DNA from: a virus
Strand: one strand, 5' to 3'
IMG/VR virus record: IMGVR_UViG_3300042465_006048
Location: 1 to 22,353 of that record
DNA length: 22,353 nt
Shown: positions 18,301-22,353 of the stretch, piece after piece
Position numbering within the stretch: position 1 is the first letter of the stretch
How the letters are laid out: each line of letters begins with the position of its first letter
Translations under genes and position numbers: made by a program
The notes under the pieces: model-generated
What the model saw: only the letters and a program-made list of their open reading frames with translations
The model's database searches: none
What the model was told of the DNA's origin: nothing

Positions 18301-21300
18301 GGACCTCTGTGGACAAGGATTTCACACAGTTCAAGATGGCAAAGAATGGTGTCTGGTTCACGATGTGGCCCGATTCAGCCTCTGAATACGCCATAGAGAA
18401 CGACAGTAAGGGTTTGAAATACAACCCGGACACCAGGAAGTATGACCCGGTGAATTCAGCTTCCCGCGTGATTCCTGTCTACCTGAGTATCAAAAACCCT
18501 TACCCCATGACAAGCGCGGACATGCAGCGGGTGAATGTTCAAAATTACAAAGCGGCTCAAGCAAAACTGTTTGAAGAATTGCGCGCCAAGGGGTTTGATG
18601 GTGTCCAGTGGGCGCCGACTGAATGGGTGGCCATCGGGACATCAAACCAGATCAAGAGCGCCATTGGGAACAACGGCGACTTTTCCGAAAAGGGAGACAT
18701 TCGCTACAAGCGCTCGCAGTCCGCACCATCCGGCCAATCCGTAGCCGACACCCAGGCCCAGGTGAACAAGATCACGTCCAAGCAGGCCAACGGCCCGCGC
18801 ACCATCGTGGTGGCTACGCCAGCCGACTTGCCCGTGGACGCACCCGGTGATGCCCGGGGCATGTACCTGCGCGGCACGGTCTATATCGTGGCATCCAACA
18901 ATGTGAACGCCCGTGAGGTGGCCAGCACCCTGGCGCACGAAACCATTGCCCACCATGGACTGCGCAACATGCTGGGCCGTGAGGACTGGCTGAAGCTGAT
19001 GGGCAACATTCAATTGGCGCTGGCATCTGGCAACAAGCCGCTGAACGCCATCCGGGCCGACATTCGCAAGGCCTATGTGGATGAGAACGGCGTCTACAAC
19101 CTGAACAAAAATCAGGAGTCCGACGAGATTACCGCGCGCGCGGTGGAGCTGGCCATTGACGAAAATGGCGAGTTCAAGCCGGGCTTTGGCATGTTCAAGT
19201 TGGTTTACGCCAAGCTGGCCCAGTTCCTGCGGGAGATGGGTTTCACAGTCGCCTTCACCAATGTGGAGCTGCAGGGCATGCTGGTGGGTTCCATGCGCAA
19301 CCTGGAGACAGGCGCCCGGACGATGGGCGGGGGTAGCACGGTGGTTGCTGCGAGTCGCGTCGGGGAGCAAAGCCAGGCCGACATTGCCCAGGACTTGAGC
19401 CGCATTGGCGCCAAGATCGCCAGCATGGGTTACGAGGCGGGTGCGGTTCCAAGATTGCACGCAGCGCAAAAGCTGGCCAGCCTCGTCAAGCGCCTGGAGG
19501 AAGGCAAGATCAGCGAAGCCCACTTCACCCTGGCCGTCAAAGACTTGTCGCTGGATATGGCAAACGTGGTGGATACCAAATCAGCCAACCGCCTTATGTC
19601 AGATCGCCAGCGCGGCGCCGATTTGGTGCGCGAGAAACTGATTCGATCCAGGCGTCAAGGAGATATTGACTCCGAGACAGTTGAGTTTGCGCTTTGGGCG
19701 CTGGATCAGAACCCAAGCCTTGCTGAAAATCTTGGCATCAGCATTCGAGCCCCCAAGGATGGTTCGGCTGCAGCCGATTACAACCCGTCTATTGAGATCA
19801 TGCGTCTATTCAAGGGAAAGGGAAATCCCGATAGTGCCGTGCATGAAATCCTGCACCATGCCGAGCGCATGATGCCGCCTGAGATGCAAACCGCCATCCG
19901 CAAAGAATGGGCTGCCGAACTGGCCAAGGTCATCAAGAACGCCACGCCTGAGCAGCAAACCGCTTTGGGGCACATCCCGGCCGCACTAGCCGGCGACCGG
20001 AAAGCCTACAGTGCATTGGTGAAAGCCATTCAGGAAGGCCCGTTGAACTACGCGGAGCACTACCAACTGGTCAACCCAAGTGAATTTTGGGCGGTGAATG
20101 GCAGCCGAATTCTTGGAAACAAGTTTCTATCCAAAGACTCCATTTGGCTGAAAGTGCGCGACTGGCTGCGCAACATGACGCAGACGGCAAAGGGCTTGCT
20201 TGGACTGCGATCCGATGCGGCCATCATCAAGGCGCTGCGAAATGTGACTGACCCCGATAACTTTGGTGCCGAGCGTGGTGGGCGGTTCATGACCGACGCG
20301 ATGCTGTCAAACACCAAAGAGATGGCTGCTGACGGGGTAATGCAAGATATTCGTTTCGCCCGGGGCCGGTCCCCCCAGGCCAACCTGTTTCAGCCCACCG
20401 GCTGGAGCATGCCCGACCCAACCAGGACAGACCGGATCATTTACGAGCTGCAAGACGGCCGCGTAGACCTCAAGCGCGCTCAGGCCGCCATTGAACAGAC
20501 TGGCCAGCAGATCATTGAAAAGTGGGATGCTCGCCTGGCCGAAACGCTTTACCCGGGCCGGGTCGCCTACCGCAGCAAGGGCTTTCTTGATACCGAGGTC
20601 AAGCCGCTACTGGAAGCCATGGCCCGCCAAAACCTGAGCATGAACGAGCTGGCCGACTACCTGCACGCCCGCGGCGCCGAAGAGCGCAACAAGCAGATTG
20701 CCAAGGTGAACCCGGCCATGCCAGACGGTGGCGCTGGCACCAACACCAAGGGCGATCTGATGACCAACCAGGCCGCACGGGACTATCTGGCCAACATCCG
20801 GCCGGCCCGCCTGCAGGTGCTGGACGCCATGGCCAAGCGAGTGGACGCCATCACCGGGGGCACGCGCGCGCTGCTGGTCACCGAGGGATTGGAGAAGCAG
20901 AGCACCATCGACGCTTGGGAGGGTGCCTATAAGAACTATGTGCCCATGTTCCGAGATGAGGCTGAAGCCGGCGCACCGCACCCGCAGGGCTCAGGCTTTT
21001 CAGTGCGCGGCAGTGCCAGCAAGCGGGCAACCGGCAGCACCAAGGAAGTGACCAACATTCTGGCCCACGTTCTGATGCAGCGCGAGGCGGCCATTACCCG
21101 GGCTGAAAAAAACCGCGTGGGCCTGGCGCTGTATGGCCAAGCCATGAGCCATCCCAACCCCGAGTTCTGGACAACGATCAAGCCCAGCATGAAGCCGGCA
21201 CAGATTGCGGCCGAACTGATGGCGATGGGTGTGGACCCGATGACGGCCCAGGTTGGCATGGAGGGTGCGCCCACCATCCGCACGGTAGACCCGACCACGG

Positions 21301-22353
21301 GAAAAGTCGTGGATCGTCCCAACCCCATGTATAAAAGCCTGCCCGGGGCGATTACGGTACGCATTCATGGGGAAGACCGGGTGCTGATGTTCAATCAGAA
21401 CAATGTGCGGGCGATGCGCTTGGCAGGCAGCTTGAAAAATCTGGATGGGGTGACCAAGTTGGACATCTCCGCAAATATTATGGGGCAGGCCACCCGCTGG
21501 CTGGCGTCGGTGAACACCCAGTACAACCCGGCGTTTGGCTTGGTCAACGTGGTGCGCGACACGCTGGGTGCTGCTGTAAATCTTGGTAGCACGCAACTGC
21601 GGGGTAAATCTTTGGAGGTGCTGGCCAAGACACCCGTAGCGATTGTTGGCATTGCCCGCGAGCTTTACAAAGGCGGGCAGGGCGGCAAGTGGCAGAAGTT
21701 GTACCGCGAGTTTCAGGCAGATGGTGGGCAGACGGGATTCAAGGATAACTTTAGGGACCCCAACGAACGGGCCAAGGCCATCGAGTCCGAGTTGAAGGGT
21801 GTTGGCCGGGCCATCTGGAACCCGGCCCGCATGGCCCACATGATTCTCGACTTGCTGGACGGATTCAACACCACGTTGGAGAACGCTGTTCGCCTGAGCG
21901 CCTACAGTGCGGCACGCGACAACGGCATCAGCCGAGCCAATGCGGCCCGCTTGGGGCGTGAGTTGACGGTGGACTTCAACCGTAAGGGGCGAACCGGGCG
22001 TGAGATAGGTCCGCTGTATGCCTTCTTTAATGCAGCCGTGCAAGGAACTGCCCGAACCATGGAGGCTATCAAGGGGCCAACTGGCGGAAGGATTGTCGCG
22101 GGCGGCCTGACGCTGGGGGCTTTGCAAGTGCTGGCGCTGGCCATGGCCGGATATGAAGACGACGAGGTGCCAGAGTTTGTGAAGACGCGGGTATTTGTGA
22201 TTCCCATGGGCACCAACAAAGATGGCAAGCGCACCTACATCACCATTCCTTACCCGCTGGGGCTGCACGTCATCCCCAACACCGGGCGCGTGCTGACTGA
22301 GTTGGCTTTGAATGGCGGAAAGGATATGGGCAAGCGCACGGGCGAGGCCATTG
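8067..22353 (+). CDS. Giant phage polyvalent protein (DarB-like helicase/methylase, JAB, ART, zincins, LPD38-like), 3' end beyond window
   Basis: One frame is open from ATG 8067 to the window edge with no stop: at least 4,762 codons. I checked frame continuity at the helicase, methylase, JAB, zincin and C-terminal motifs. Order: ejection-like N-terminus (1-425), linkers and helical blocks (426-1950), SNF2-type helicase (1958-2610), N6-adenine methylase (2622-2890), RadC-like JAB (3077-3223), ADP-ribosyltransferase (3389-3551), two zincin-like segments (near 3624 and 3926), and an LPD38-like end (4112 on). This is the polyvalent-protein architecture known from phages and conjugative elements, and P1 DarB is the best understood relative. 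Such proteins are packaged and injected with DNA to block restriction and other defences. The start overlaps the upstream stop. Two small ORFs are nested in its +1 frame. Which activities are live is untested. Confidence 0.93.
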   Translation, partial: MAKPWEEFSSQEQSPWEQYAGTEADDGSRDLPDDIKPSTAGAGRGITRPAMGLADARPSTAPAPSAAAPAKVRSGSVLENVTLDDPQLDPELNRQAMLQSRSPNSVMFTAGRGKQEADQAIEQGAKLEALAKKGRYDSVPDMLTAQTESANRKKFAKENPNIGAVASGAANMLKGSINAPSAMAGFVNKTVVDPVLGAVGANPMPNAPIAPGTDELSAMAGDYMPAVAKLPMGKAWDSGVFGEWLAANVSAQVPQIGGQIVGVMNPAMRGAILPTMGAQAAGGSFAEGDDPRVAVAKGVLEVLSEGASFGVADKIKDAIMKLPQSAQQAVFANIAKRSLAVGGAVTGQMLAGAVEETTAQIGGNALDIYASGKDKPLMDKVDESAVIGAFASAGMSLPNTVTALQDNSPQAQVARELSRTLDGGRFKAAPSTPTPDQGTTPEQLARQKGFLAREQRIKTLTEAGDTATADLLQKKHDRQTAIEEVDGELQRMPSTPEFANNYRNLRGTGMKPAEAAARSAVTTTFQGAAVAAGIPDAAMATALEKANGMPLDEVPAFLQKFTAALEKRGLAQPGAVNLGEQLEAARDDAIEAAMGAVYQQGDIRNDMNDVLAMEGRGAPEAVDLQPNQPLAAESIAPVATENIAPAQAPDVQDDVERARMEKAYGKPALRARYEADGGFNFNENNDGSIEASTSAVNGFPEGDVKGLNVRLNLTPQEKKALKAANADFELADTPEEKSEAMTAKRNALRPAVERALQDDNSTPSAATQSAQPAAPVTQPAQPVTGEGAGGSQPTQVAPKPAPKPFAELPDLDPEQQQQLDSDLSDANEREYQQSVKESIQVRLGLIKPTETDQKKTPFKTFLRQYGIAPVHTSDIAGKNRFKANNMLPATFRKGGLDLDSLVERAIERGFMTEADRGDQGKLISMIQSEIAGDAQVSTEFADDDAAAQTERAQRMEIEGQADKLGLPYSTDTSTDQLASMVNRVQRRMEKEVDVSYNGRGSLKSERVLANAREVAARIERKRSQYRRDLAEFERATIAEQDAVLEILTDDDGYPMIVRGADISALEQWLQENQQWDNGYETDSRANQDSGQTGAPVAGVSQEGVGNGAQAGPQEQRRGNEAPDAGQEGSEGLTAPTRADVLAQQERTENAQALDDRAQIDAEASRQTLTRQNAPEQRRDTSVDMFGEEKAVLESAKKDADAAAKNEAAKDPNQTGMFDEPAEPEAQAEPTEINYNGTRIYQSKIKLADGAEPSIRWTVESQENKALKSDGKRAIGGDSLHSTLPEAKKAADFEAAKYKQDQERKAKLDAESNATQEAAQAKKDANKDKSLSEIKAEQFLAQDVRNGATGEVTSRAEWVRAKIEAGEKPTTQMVDKIKPMTRTAYNRASNQEQSAHEKKIKDGGKVPEYSIGDFVVTKTEYDYAQSLSDSFAAKPAPKADRIPKSLIDLGFELLPATRTGGAQNEATWTSSKTAPYTRISVAHTPNPNAFRVTLGGRMVGPFGENALPTKDVGTFTTEQALIDAIKPIIGESAPAKAETAPAWHTKLPETGVAFKLGDEKVDGSRSAIGRIAQEAAEAITQIQNLNGGKMYAYVLPSTATEHGALRLLPEDQTPPAPWKMATGEGLRTGFMTGDQLTAKLREILQSQPVLTSGDNKAMAEALTSPPKARAVKPAQPAAPAQPAAKAPSPEELRAQADLMAALADLGDIFGKNTRMNMMPEQEAKILPVMVKLFDAAFRIGYIKFKDAAKFTLDKIRAALGSDVADDITLEHLQGAYISMSSGKTGVDGIRAVSNIESKSEVEAHTAQTENERTGESNAPSTDSRVERDRQGAATESTVGDSVSPEPGGTDQAAAKTGGRSNRGAGRGQLDGVGLSSGGTVTAGNGGDQRVPGRDAESELASVTAGDQFSERGASIGISGIPPEPIPAKSVAKAAQSFDDALTKSRAQKAAANVKPITGDLQNIRDTLPQLLPNQQEDVHLAEQRFAKADGYGMLFTNGTGTGKTFSGLGIIKRHELQGKTNTLILAPDTKIASDWIKSGKLLGLNITELADTKDAGKGIVITTYANIGANDAVATRQWDLVVADEAHTLMQDKDGTPTSYLYNLRAITYHPNGAGIRHTMLNRDKLDKAKALGDEIESLERMVAADSTTDAQRNTWESKSEALQKELADLRKALFESQKAMTAEVAARQGATRPRLVALSATPFAYEKTIDWGNGYLFDYNEGRGDESKEFRGYNVGSNREQYFMQHFGYSMRVGKMTTPDARVDSGLMQRQWNGNLKKSGSLSGRMLDVVPDYDRRFVMVDSAIGSRIDEALEWLTEQRRAAKTDDDGFSVLSDAINDQFKYLQKRYLLEAIKATEVIPIVKAHLALGRKVVVFHDYKRGGGFNPFAITPGSAVANAGAAQAIKASNFNEALAAFNAKFSDLVNSNLGSMDFPIEIFSRELPQTLLINGDEKKSDLLKRYELFQDDASGPQVMLVQSAKNKGWSGHDTTGKHQRVLINLGQPTAPTTAIQQEGRIYRTGQASDAIMRYLNTGTSWERLTFARDIAGRASTAENLGMGEMARALKDSFIQSFEESDTYAPGHEGEGKGGKERDKAANDAVTEYDRAKSMYFATQKKNSQTKAKEGVDYFATPEPVGLKMVQWLDARPDESTLEPSAGHGAISRWLPDVTKRTVVEPSLALRSRLALAMNPNEDRIIAGTFEDLDVTNKYDGIVMNPPFGTAGRTAVDHIAKAATHLRDGGRIVALLPMGSATAKFDKWFYESSEKPVKPLLTHPTHGPIYKGDTVTSRAGFIPNSSTGISVDSIRDGVLQTKVTAFGRSYLTSITPESITGVKPTGKRTESFKPAEGLHLVASIQLPQVTFERAGTAVATRIVVIEKQTDSAKAPASGLQDRDLSGITDITELFNRLENIEMPRRDVAAVAEPAAPAKAEKPARAPKPTAAPAAAVGDQISMGGNQYPVEVYTTNAGKDLRGVWVGSKAEALKYGPSTFEKRGKGFFVRERDFPAVVNEPAAAYTVEAPRKKYPNENQFEMFLGSEPDASQAGPAVEVSRRDAVAAIQDLHATGSVLAQALSSDYAARQRTNLIGQTVGSSEDLAVLAQLYRDPRFETFRVIFTGMGGKVVAQIGLTSRLPGSTNAIVGDDIDIYLDDLSRTARQRGASGYYLLHNHPSGNPTPSRADQMATKEFDVRMPGLKFKGHVVIDTNQYSVIAGDGTHKTFDHDFGQADPMTSSQWGGMTFSGPQDVMAVARQMQVDEDAVTLIVTNSQYKVMSVTTIPHAAITTDSAANKLMLTKAALQGKGSHLFAVGRNAMLLTRLSGSVMDAIYVSDTGTVASLGAVSAIKAGSPFPNDRRTRLSADTSPEFDYLRPQTVQQTQGQKVAEPVRSQTDTPAFKAWFGDSKVVNKDGTPRVMYTGTSVDKDFTQFKMAKNGVWFTMWPDSASEYAIENDSKGLKYNPDTRKYDPVNSASRVIPVYLSIKNPYPMTSADMQRVNVQNYKAAQAKLFEELRAKGFDGVQWAPTEWVAIGTSNQIKSAIGNNGDFSEKGDIRYKRSQSAPSGQSVADTQAQVNKITSKQANGPRTIVVATPADLPVDAPGDARGMYLRGTVYIVASNNVNAREVASTLAHETIAHHGLRNMLGREDWLKLMGNIQLALASGNKPLNAIRADIRKAYVDENGVYNLNKNQESDEITARAVELAIDENGEFKPGFGMFKLVYAKLAQFLREMGFTVAFTNVELQGMLVGSMRNLETGARTMGGGSTVVAASRVGEQSQADIAQDLSRIGAKIASMGYEAGAVPRLHAAQKLASLVKRLEEGKISEAHFTLAVKDLSLDMANVVDTKSANRLMSDRQRGADLVREKLIRSRRQGDIDSETVEFALWALDQNPSLAENLGISIRAPKDGSAAADYNPSIEIMRLFKGKGNPDSAVHEILHHAERMMPPEMQTAIRKEWAAELAKVIKNATPEQQTALGHIPAALAGDRKAYSALVKAIQEGPLNYAEHYQLVNPSEFWAVNGSRILGNKFLSKDSIWLKVRDWLRNMTQTAKGLLGLRSDAAIIKALRNVTDPDNFGAERGGRFMTDAMLSNTKEMAADGVMQDIRFARGRSPQANLFQPTGWSMPDPTRTDRIIYELQDGRVDLKRAQAAIEQTGQQIIEKWDARLAETLYPGRVAYRSKGFLDTEVKPLLEAMARQNLSMNELADYLHARGAEERNKQIAKVNPAMPDGGAGTNTKGDLMTNQAARDYLANIRPARLQVLDAMAKRVDAITGGTRALLVTEGLEKQSTIDAWEGAYKNYVPMFRDEAEAGAPHPQGSGFSVRGSASKRATGSTKEVTNILAHVLMQREAAITRAEKNRVGLALYGQAMSHPNPEFWTTIKPSMKPAQIAAELMAMGVDPMTAQVGMEGAPTIRTVDPTTGKVVDRPNPMYKSLPGAITVRIHGEDRVLMFNQNNVRAMRLAGSLKNLDGVTKLDISANIMGQATRWLASVNTQYNPAFGLVNVVRDTLGAAVNLGSTQLRGKSLEVLAKTPVAIVGIARELYKGGQGGKWQKLYREFQADGGQTGFKDNFRDPNERAKAIESELKGVGRAIWNPARMAHMILDLLDGFNTTLENAVRLSAYSAARDNGISRANAARLGRELTVDFNRKGRTGREIGPLYAFFNAAVQGTARTMEAIKGPTGGRIVAGGLTLGALQVLALAMAGYEDDEVPEFVKTRVFVIPMGTNKDGKRTYITIPYPLGLHVIPNTGRVLTELALNGGKDMGKRTGEAI
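10339..11295 (+). other. Giant protein: Pro/Ala/Gln linker and helical LPD-type region
   Basis: A low-complexity linker (about residues 758-806: runs of A, P, Q, T) leads into a charged helical region (807-1077). This contains FLRQYGIA and GLDLDSLVERAIERGFMTEAD, a pattern I associate with polyvalent-protein-associated domains, and a long Arg/Glu helix ending before WDNG. No catalytic motif is visible. It ends where the first nested ORF begins (11302). Confidence 0.45.
11302..11463 (+). CDS. Nested small ORF A in the +1 frame of the giant gene
   Basis: A 53-residue ORF starting at ATG 11302, fully inside the giant gene. GGGA at 11290-11293 is eight bases upstream, a modest ribosome site. The product is basic and helical (MKLTAEQIRIRDKLAHLSPE to QAKKAAKA), with protein-like amphipathic spacing. 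By hand count its third positions are G/C in 42 of 53 codons (79%), while the overlapping giant-frame codons have 19 of 52 (37%). The giant frame here encodes only a Gly/Gln/Glu/Ala-rich linker. This suggests selection acts on the nested frame. It could be a true overprinted gene, or a relic of a once separate gene. Function unknown, with no recognised family. Confidence 0.5.
   Translation: MKLTAEQIRIRDKLAHLSPESRKKVLEMARKLAPKNNDEAMKHRMQAKKAAKA
11600..12860 (+). other. Giant protein: clamp-like motifs, coiled coil and unknown domains
   Basis: Residues about 1180-1600 start with SVDMF (1181-1185) and QTGMF (1213-1217). These are followed by a beta-rich stretch (INYNGTRIYQSKI...), a Lys/Ala/Asp coiled coil (about 1290-1330) and a helical domain (AEQFLAQDVRNGATGEVTSR, RAEWVRAKIEAG). 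The last part (about 1440-1600) contains a small mixed domain with FRVTLGGRMVGPFG. I do not recognise named enzymes here. The arrangement resembles the accessory regions that precede DarB-like helicases in other polyvalent proteins. Confidence 0.4.
13120..13405 (+). other. Giant protein: helical domain before the helicase
   Basis: Residues about 1685-1780 form a compact, predicted all-helical domain (RAQADLMAALADLGDIFG, FDAAFRIGYIKFKDAAKF, ITLEHLQGAYISM) of the kind found just upstream of SNF2 helicase modules in phage DarB-like proteins. A Pro/Ala linker precedes it. A disordered stretch overlying nested ORF B separates it from the helicase. Confidence 0.45.
13503..13506 (+). promoter_or_regulatory. 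Ribosome binding site for nested ORF B
   Basis: GGAG is six bases before the ATG at 13513, close to ideal placement, even though it lies inside the giant gene. It favours independent translation initiation on the nested frame. Confidence 0.5.
13513..13887 (+). CDS. Nested ORF B in the +1 frame of the giant gene
   Basis: A 124-residue ORF with ATG at 13513 behind GGAG. The product is leucine-rich and looks all-helical (LSPEELTKQLPKLVDD, YRLVAPLLQETEAISAYLEE, LLASAEYRLNPSQQSLLRKL), with an ordinary globular composition. Hand-counted GC3 is 88 of 124 codons (71%) in this frame, against 48 of 123 (39%) in the giant frame. The giant frame here yields a Gly/Ser/Arg/Asp linker without apparent fold. 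The ORF stops at the point where the giant protein's helicase module begins. I take it as a probable real overlapping gene of unknown function. A fossil gene overprinted by fusion of its neighbours is the alternative. Confidence 0.62.
   Translation: MHQVPTAVWNEIAKAQPLSQPWATLFRLSPEELTKQLPKLVDDPIEAQGADNSTVLAYRLVAPLLQETEAISAYLEETQNLNLRASLPEINSVNEALLLASAEYRLNPSQQSLLRKLLNRLMTP
13940..15900 (+). other. Giant protein: SNF2/DarB-like superfamily 2 helicase module
   Basis: Residues about 1958-2610. The following are intact: motif I GTGTGKT (1997-2003, Lys2002), motif II DEAH (2083-2086), motif III SATP (2199-2202), and motif VI QQEGRIYRTGQ (2510-2520, Arg2514 and Arg2517). Motif VI in this QxGRxxRxGQ form is typical of SNF2-type translocases. 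An inserted coiled coil (about 2130-2180) lies between motifs II and III. With the methylase that follows, the layout matches P1 DarB, which acts on incoming DNA to protect it from type I restriction. ATP-driven DNA translocation is the expected activity. Confidence 0.88.
15930..16740 (+). other. Giant protein: N6-adenine DNA methylase domain
   Basis: Residues about 2622-2890. FATPEPVG (from 2628) precedes the AdoMet-binding motif EPSAGHG (2652-2658), a second acidic strand (TVVEPS), and the catalytic motif IV NPPF (2714-2717), the signature of N6-adenine methylases. ALLPMG follows as a further core strand. All key residues are present, so activity is plausible. Fused to the helicase, it may modify phage DNA on entry. 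Site specificity cannot be read from the sequence. An Ala/Pro/Lys linker (about 2917-2945) follows. Confidence 0.85.
17295..17735 (+). other. Giant protein: RadC-like JAB/JAMM metallopeptidase domain
   Basis: Residues about 3077-3223. The JAMM zinc signature is complete: Glu3106 in FETFRVIF, then H3163-x-H3165-P-S-G ... P172-S173-x-x-D176 (numbering within 3100s), as in RadC and related JAB domains. The family includes isopeptidases that remove ubiquitin-like proteins, and JAB-type phage tail proteins. In an injected protein it could cleave a host conjugate or process the giant protein itself. That role is inference. Confidence 0.83.
17736..18075 (+). other. Giant protein: post-JAB alpha/beta domain
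   Basis: Residues about 3224-3336, with alternating strands and helices (VTLIVTNSQYKVMSVTTIP, GSHLFAVGRNAMLLTRLSG). The strand pattern recalls a JAB fold, but the HxHP and Ser/Asp metal motifs are missing. It could be a degenerate duplicate or an unrelated domain that accompanies JAB in polyvalent proteins. Confidence 0.35.
18231..18720 (+). other. Giant protein: PolyVal-type ADP-ribosyltransferase domain
   Basis: Residues about 3389-3551. FKAWFGDSKVV and YTGT (3410-3413), GVWFTMWPDSASEYA, PVYLSIKNPYP, GFDGVQW and TEWVAI..SNQIKSAIGNNGDF follow the order of ART domains of phage polyvalent proteins. The likely catalytic Glu is E3519. At the first NAD-binding position many relatives have YHGT and here it is YTGT, so activity is uncertain. 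Such domains may ADP-ribosylate host proteins early in infection. Confidence 0.78.
18780..19330 (+). other. Giant protein: first zincin-like segment (HExxxH)
   Basis: Residues about 3572-3755. After beta strands (GTVYIV) comes LAHETIAHHG, with H3624, E3625, H3629 and H3630. The spacing is HExxxH rather than HExxH, as in dipeptidyl-peptidase III (HELLGH). The SDEITARAVE helix (D3686, E3687) could provide the third zinc ligand. Metallopeptidase-like, with activity unproven. Confidence 0.55.
19650..20300 (+). other. Giant protein: second zincin-like segment (HExxH)
   Basis: Residues about 3862-4078. AVHEILHHAE (H3926, E3927, H3930) is a canonical HExxH. Downstream comes SEFWAVNGSRIL, with a Glu that could complete the site, then an amphipathic block (KVRDWLRNM, AKGLLGLRSDA). 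The pattern matches the second peptidase-like segment seen in long phage polyvalent proteins. It may be an intact zinc protease acting on host or self. Confidence 0.6.
20400..22353 (+). other. Giant protein: LPD38-like C-terminal region (incomplete)
   Basis: Residues 4112 to the window end. A helical lead with many charged residues is followed by QYNPAFGLVNVVRD (near 4484-4497), LDLLDGFNTTLENAVRLSAY, PLYAFFNAAVQGTARTM (Asn4655) and one hydrophobic helix (about 4674-4697) before a beta-rich, Pro-containing stretch (VIPMGTNKDGKRTYITIPYP). The Asn-Pro...Asn...Arg-Asp and Phe-x-Asn-Ala signatures are those I associate with the large polyvalent protein associated domain 38. The end lies beyond the window. 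Confidence 0.6.

Noticed and set aside
18642-19523. Minus-strand ORF (about 293 codons) opposite the ART/zincin region
   Set aside because: Antisense shadow of the JAB/ART/zincin-coding strand, with no ribosome site or recognisable protein.
21000-22268. Long minus-strand ORF (about 422 codons) opposite the C-terminus of the giant gene
   Set aside because: It is antisense to a conserved-looking region. Its product is rich in His, Gln, Arg and Gly without domain pattern, and such shadows are expected opposite GC-biased codons.
8067-22353. Possibility that frameshifts or assembly errors create the giant ORF
   Set aside because: Conserved motifs from helicase, methylase, JAB, zincins and C-terminus are all in one frame. 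The nested ORFs would require paired shifts out of and back into frame, so simple sequencing error does not explain them.

Overview
This window looks like the late (lysis, tail and DNA-ejection) region of a tailed phage or prophage, most likely with podovirus-type virion genes. The evidence is a holin/endolysin/nested-spanin cassette, a tail-tube or nozzle-like structural protein, and three consecutive internal-virion-type genes. All convincing genes lie on the + strand, most with overlapping stop/start codons (ATGA, GTGA, TAATG). The DNA is GC-rich with GC-biased third codon positions. A proteobacterial host, perhaps Burkholderiales, is plausible from composition and spanin style, but that is inference. 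No integrase, tRNA, att site or CRISPR array is visible.

Layout: 1-204 is the 3' end of an unknown gene. 197-1838 is the lysis cassette: two small multi-spanning membrane proteins (holin candidates), a GH19-type endolysin, an Rz-like inner spanin, and an Rz1-like lipoprotein spanin nested out of frame inside it. 1838-4348 is a large tail/head-tail structural protein and 4345-4680 a small coupled unknown. A short intergenic space with a rho-independent terminator (4759-4781) separates this block from a GNAT-like protein (4799-5404), a protein with a C-terminal S74 (endosialidase-type) chaperone domain (5407-6477) and a probable internal virion protein (6499-8067).

From 8067 to the window edge there is one uninterrupted reading frame of at least 4,762 codons that does not end here. 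It is a giant 'polyvalent' protein of the kind described for phages and conjugative elements. In order it carries an ejection-protein-like N-terminus, helical and disordered linkers, a DarB-like SNF2 helicase fused to an N6-adenine methylase, a RadC-like JAB/JAMM metallopeptidase domain, a PolyVal-type ADP-ribosyltransferase domain, two zincin-like segments (HExxxH and HExxH), and a long C-terminal region resembling LPD38. The likely role, by analogy with P1 DarB, is a virion-packaged, co-injected protein that protects incoming DNA and counters host defences.

The most unusual observation is two small ORFs (11302-11463 and 13513-13887) lying entirely inside the giant gene, both in its +1 frame and both under disordered linkers. 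In both, hand-counted GC3 is high in the nested frame (79% and 71%) and low in the giant frame (37% and 39%), so the nested frames look like the selected ones. They may be genuine overprinted genes, or scars of gene fusion. A second observation is four QxxLF/QxxMF-like peptides (one lacking the Gln), mostly in linkers, that resemble beta-clamp binding motifs.
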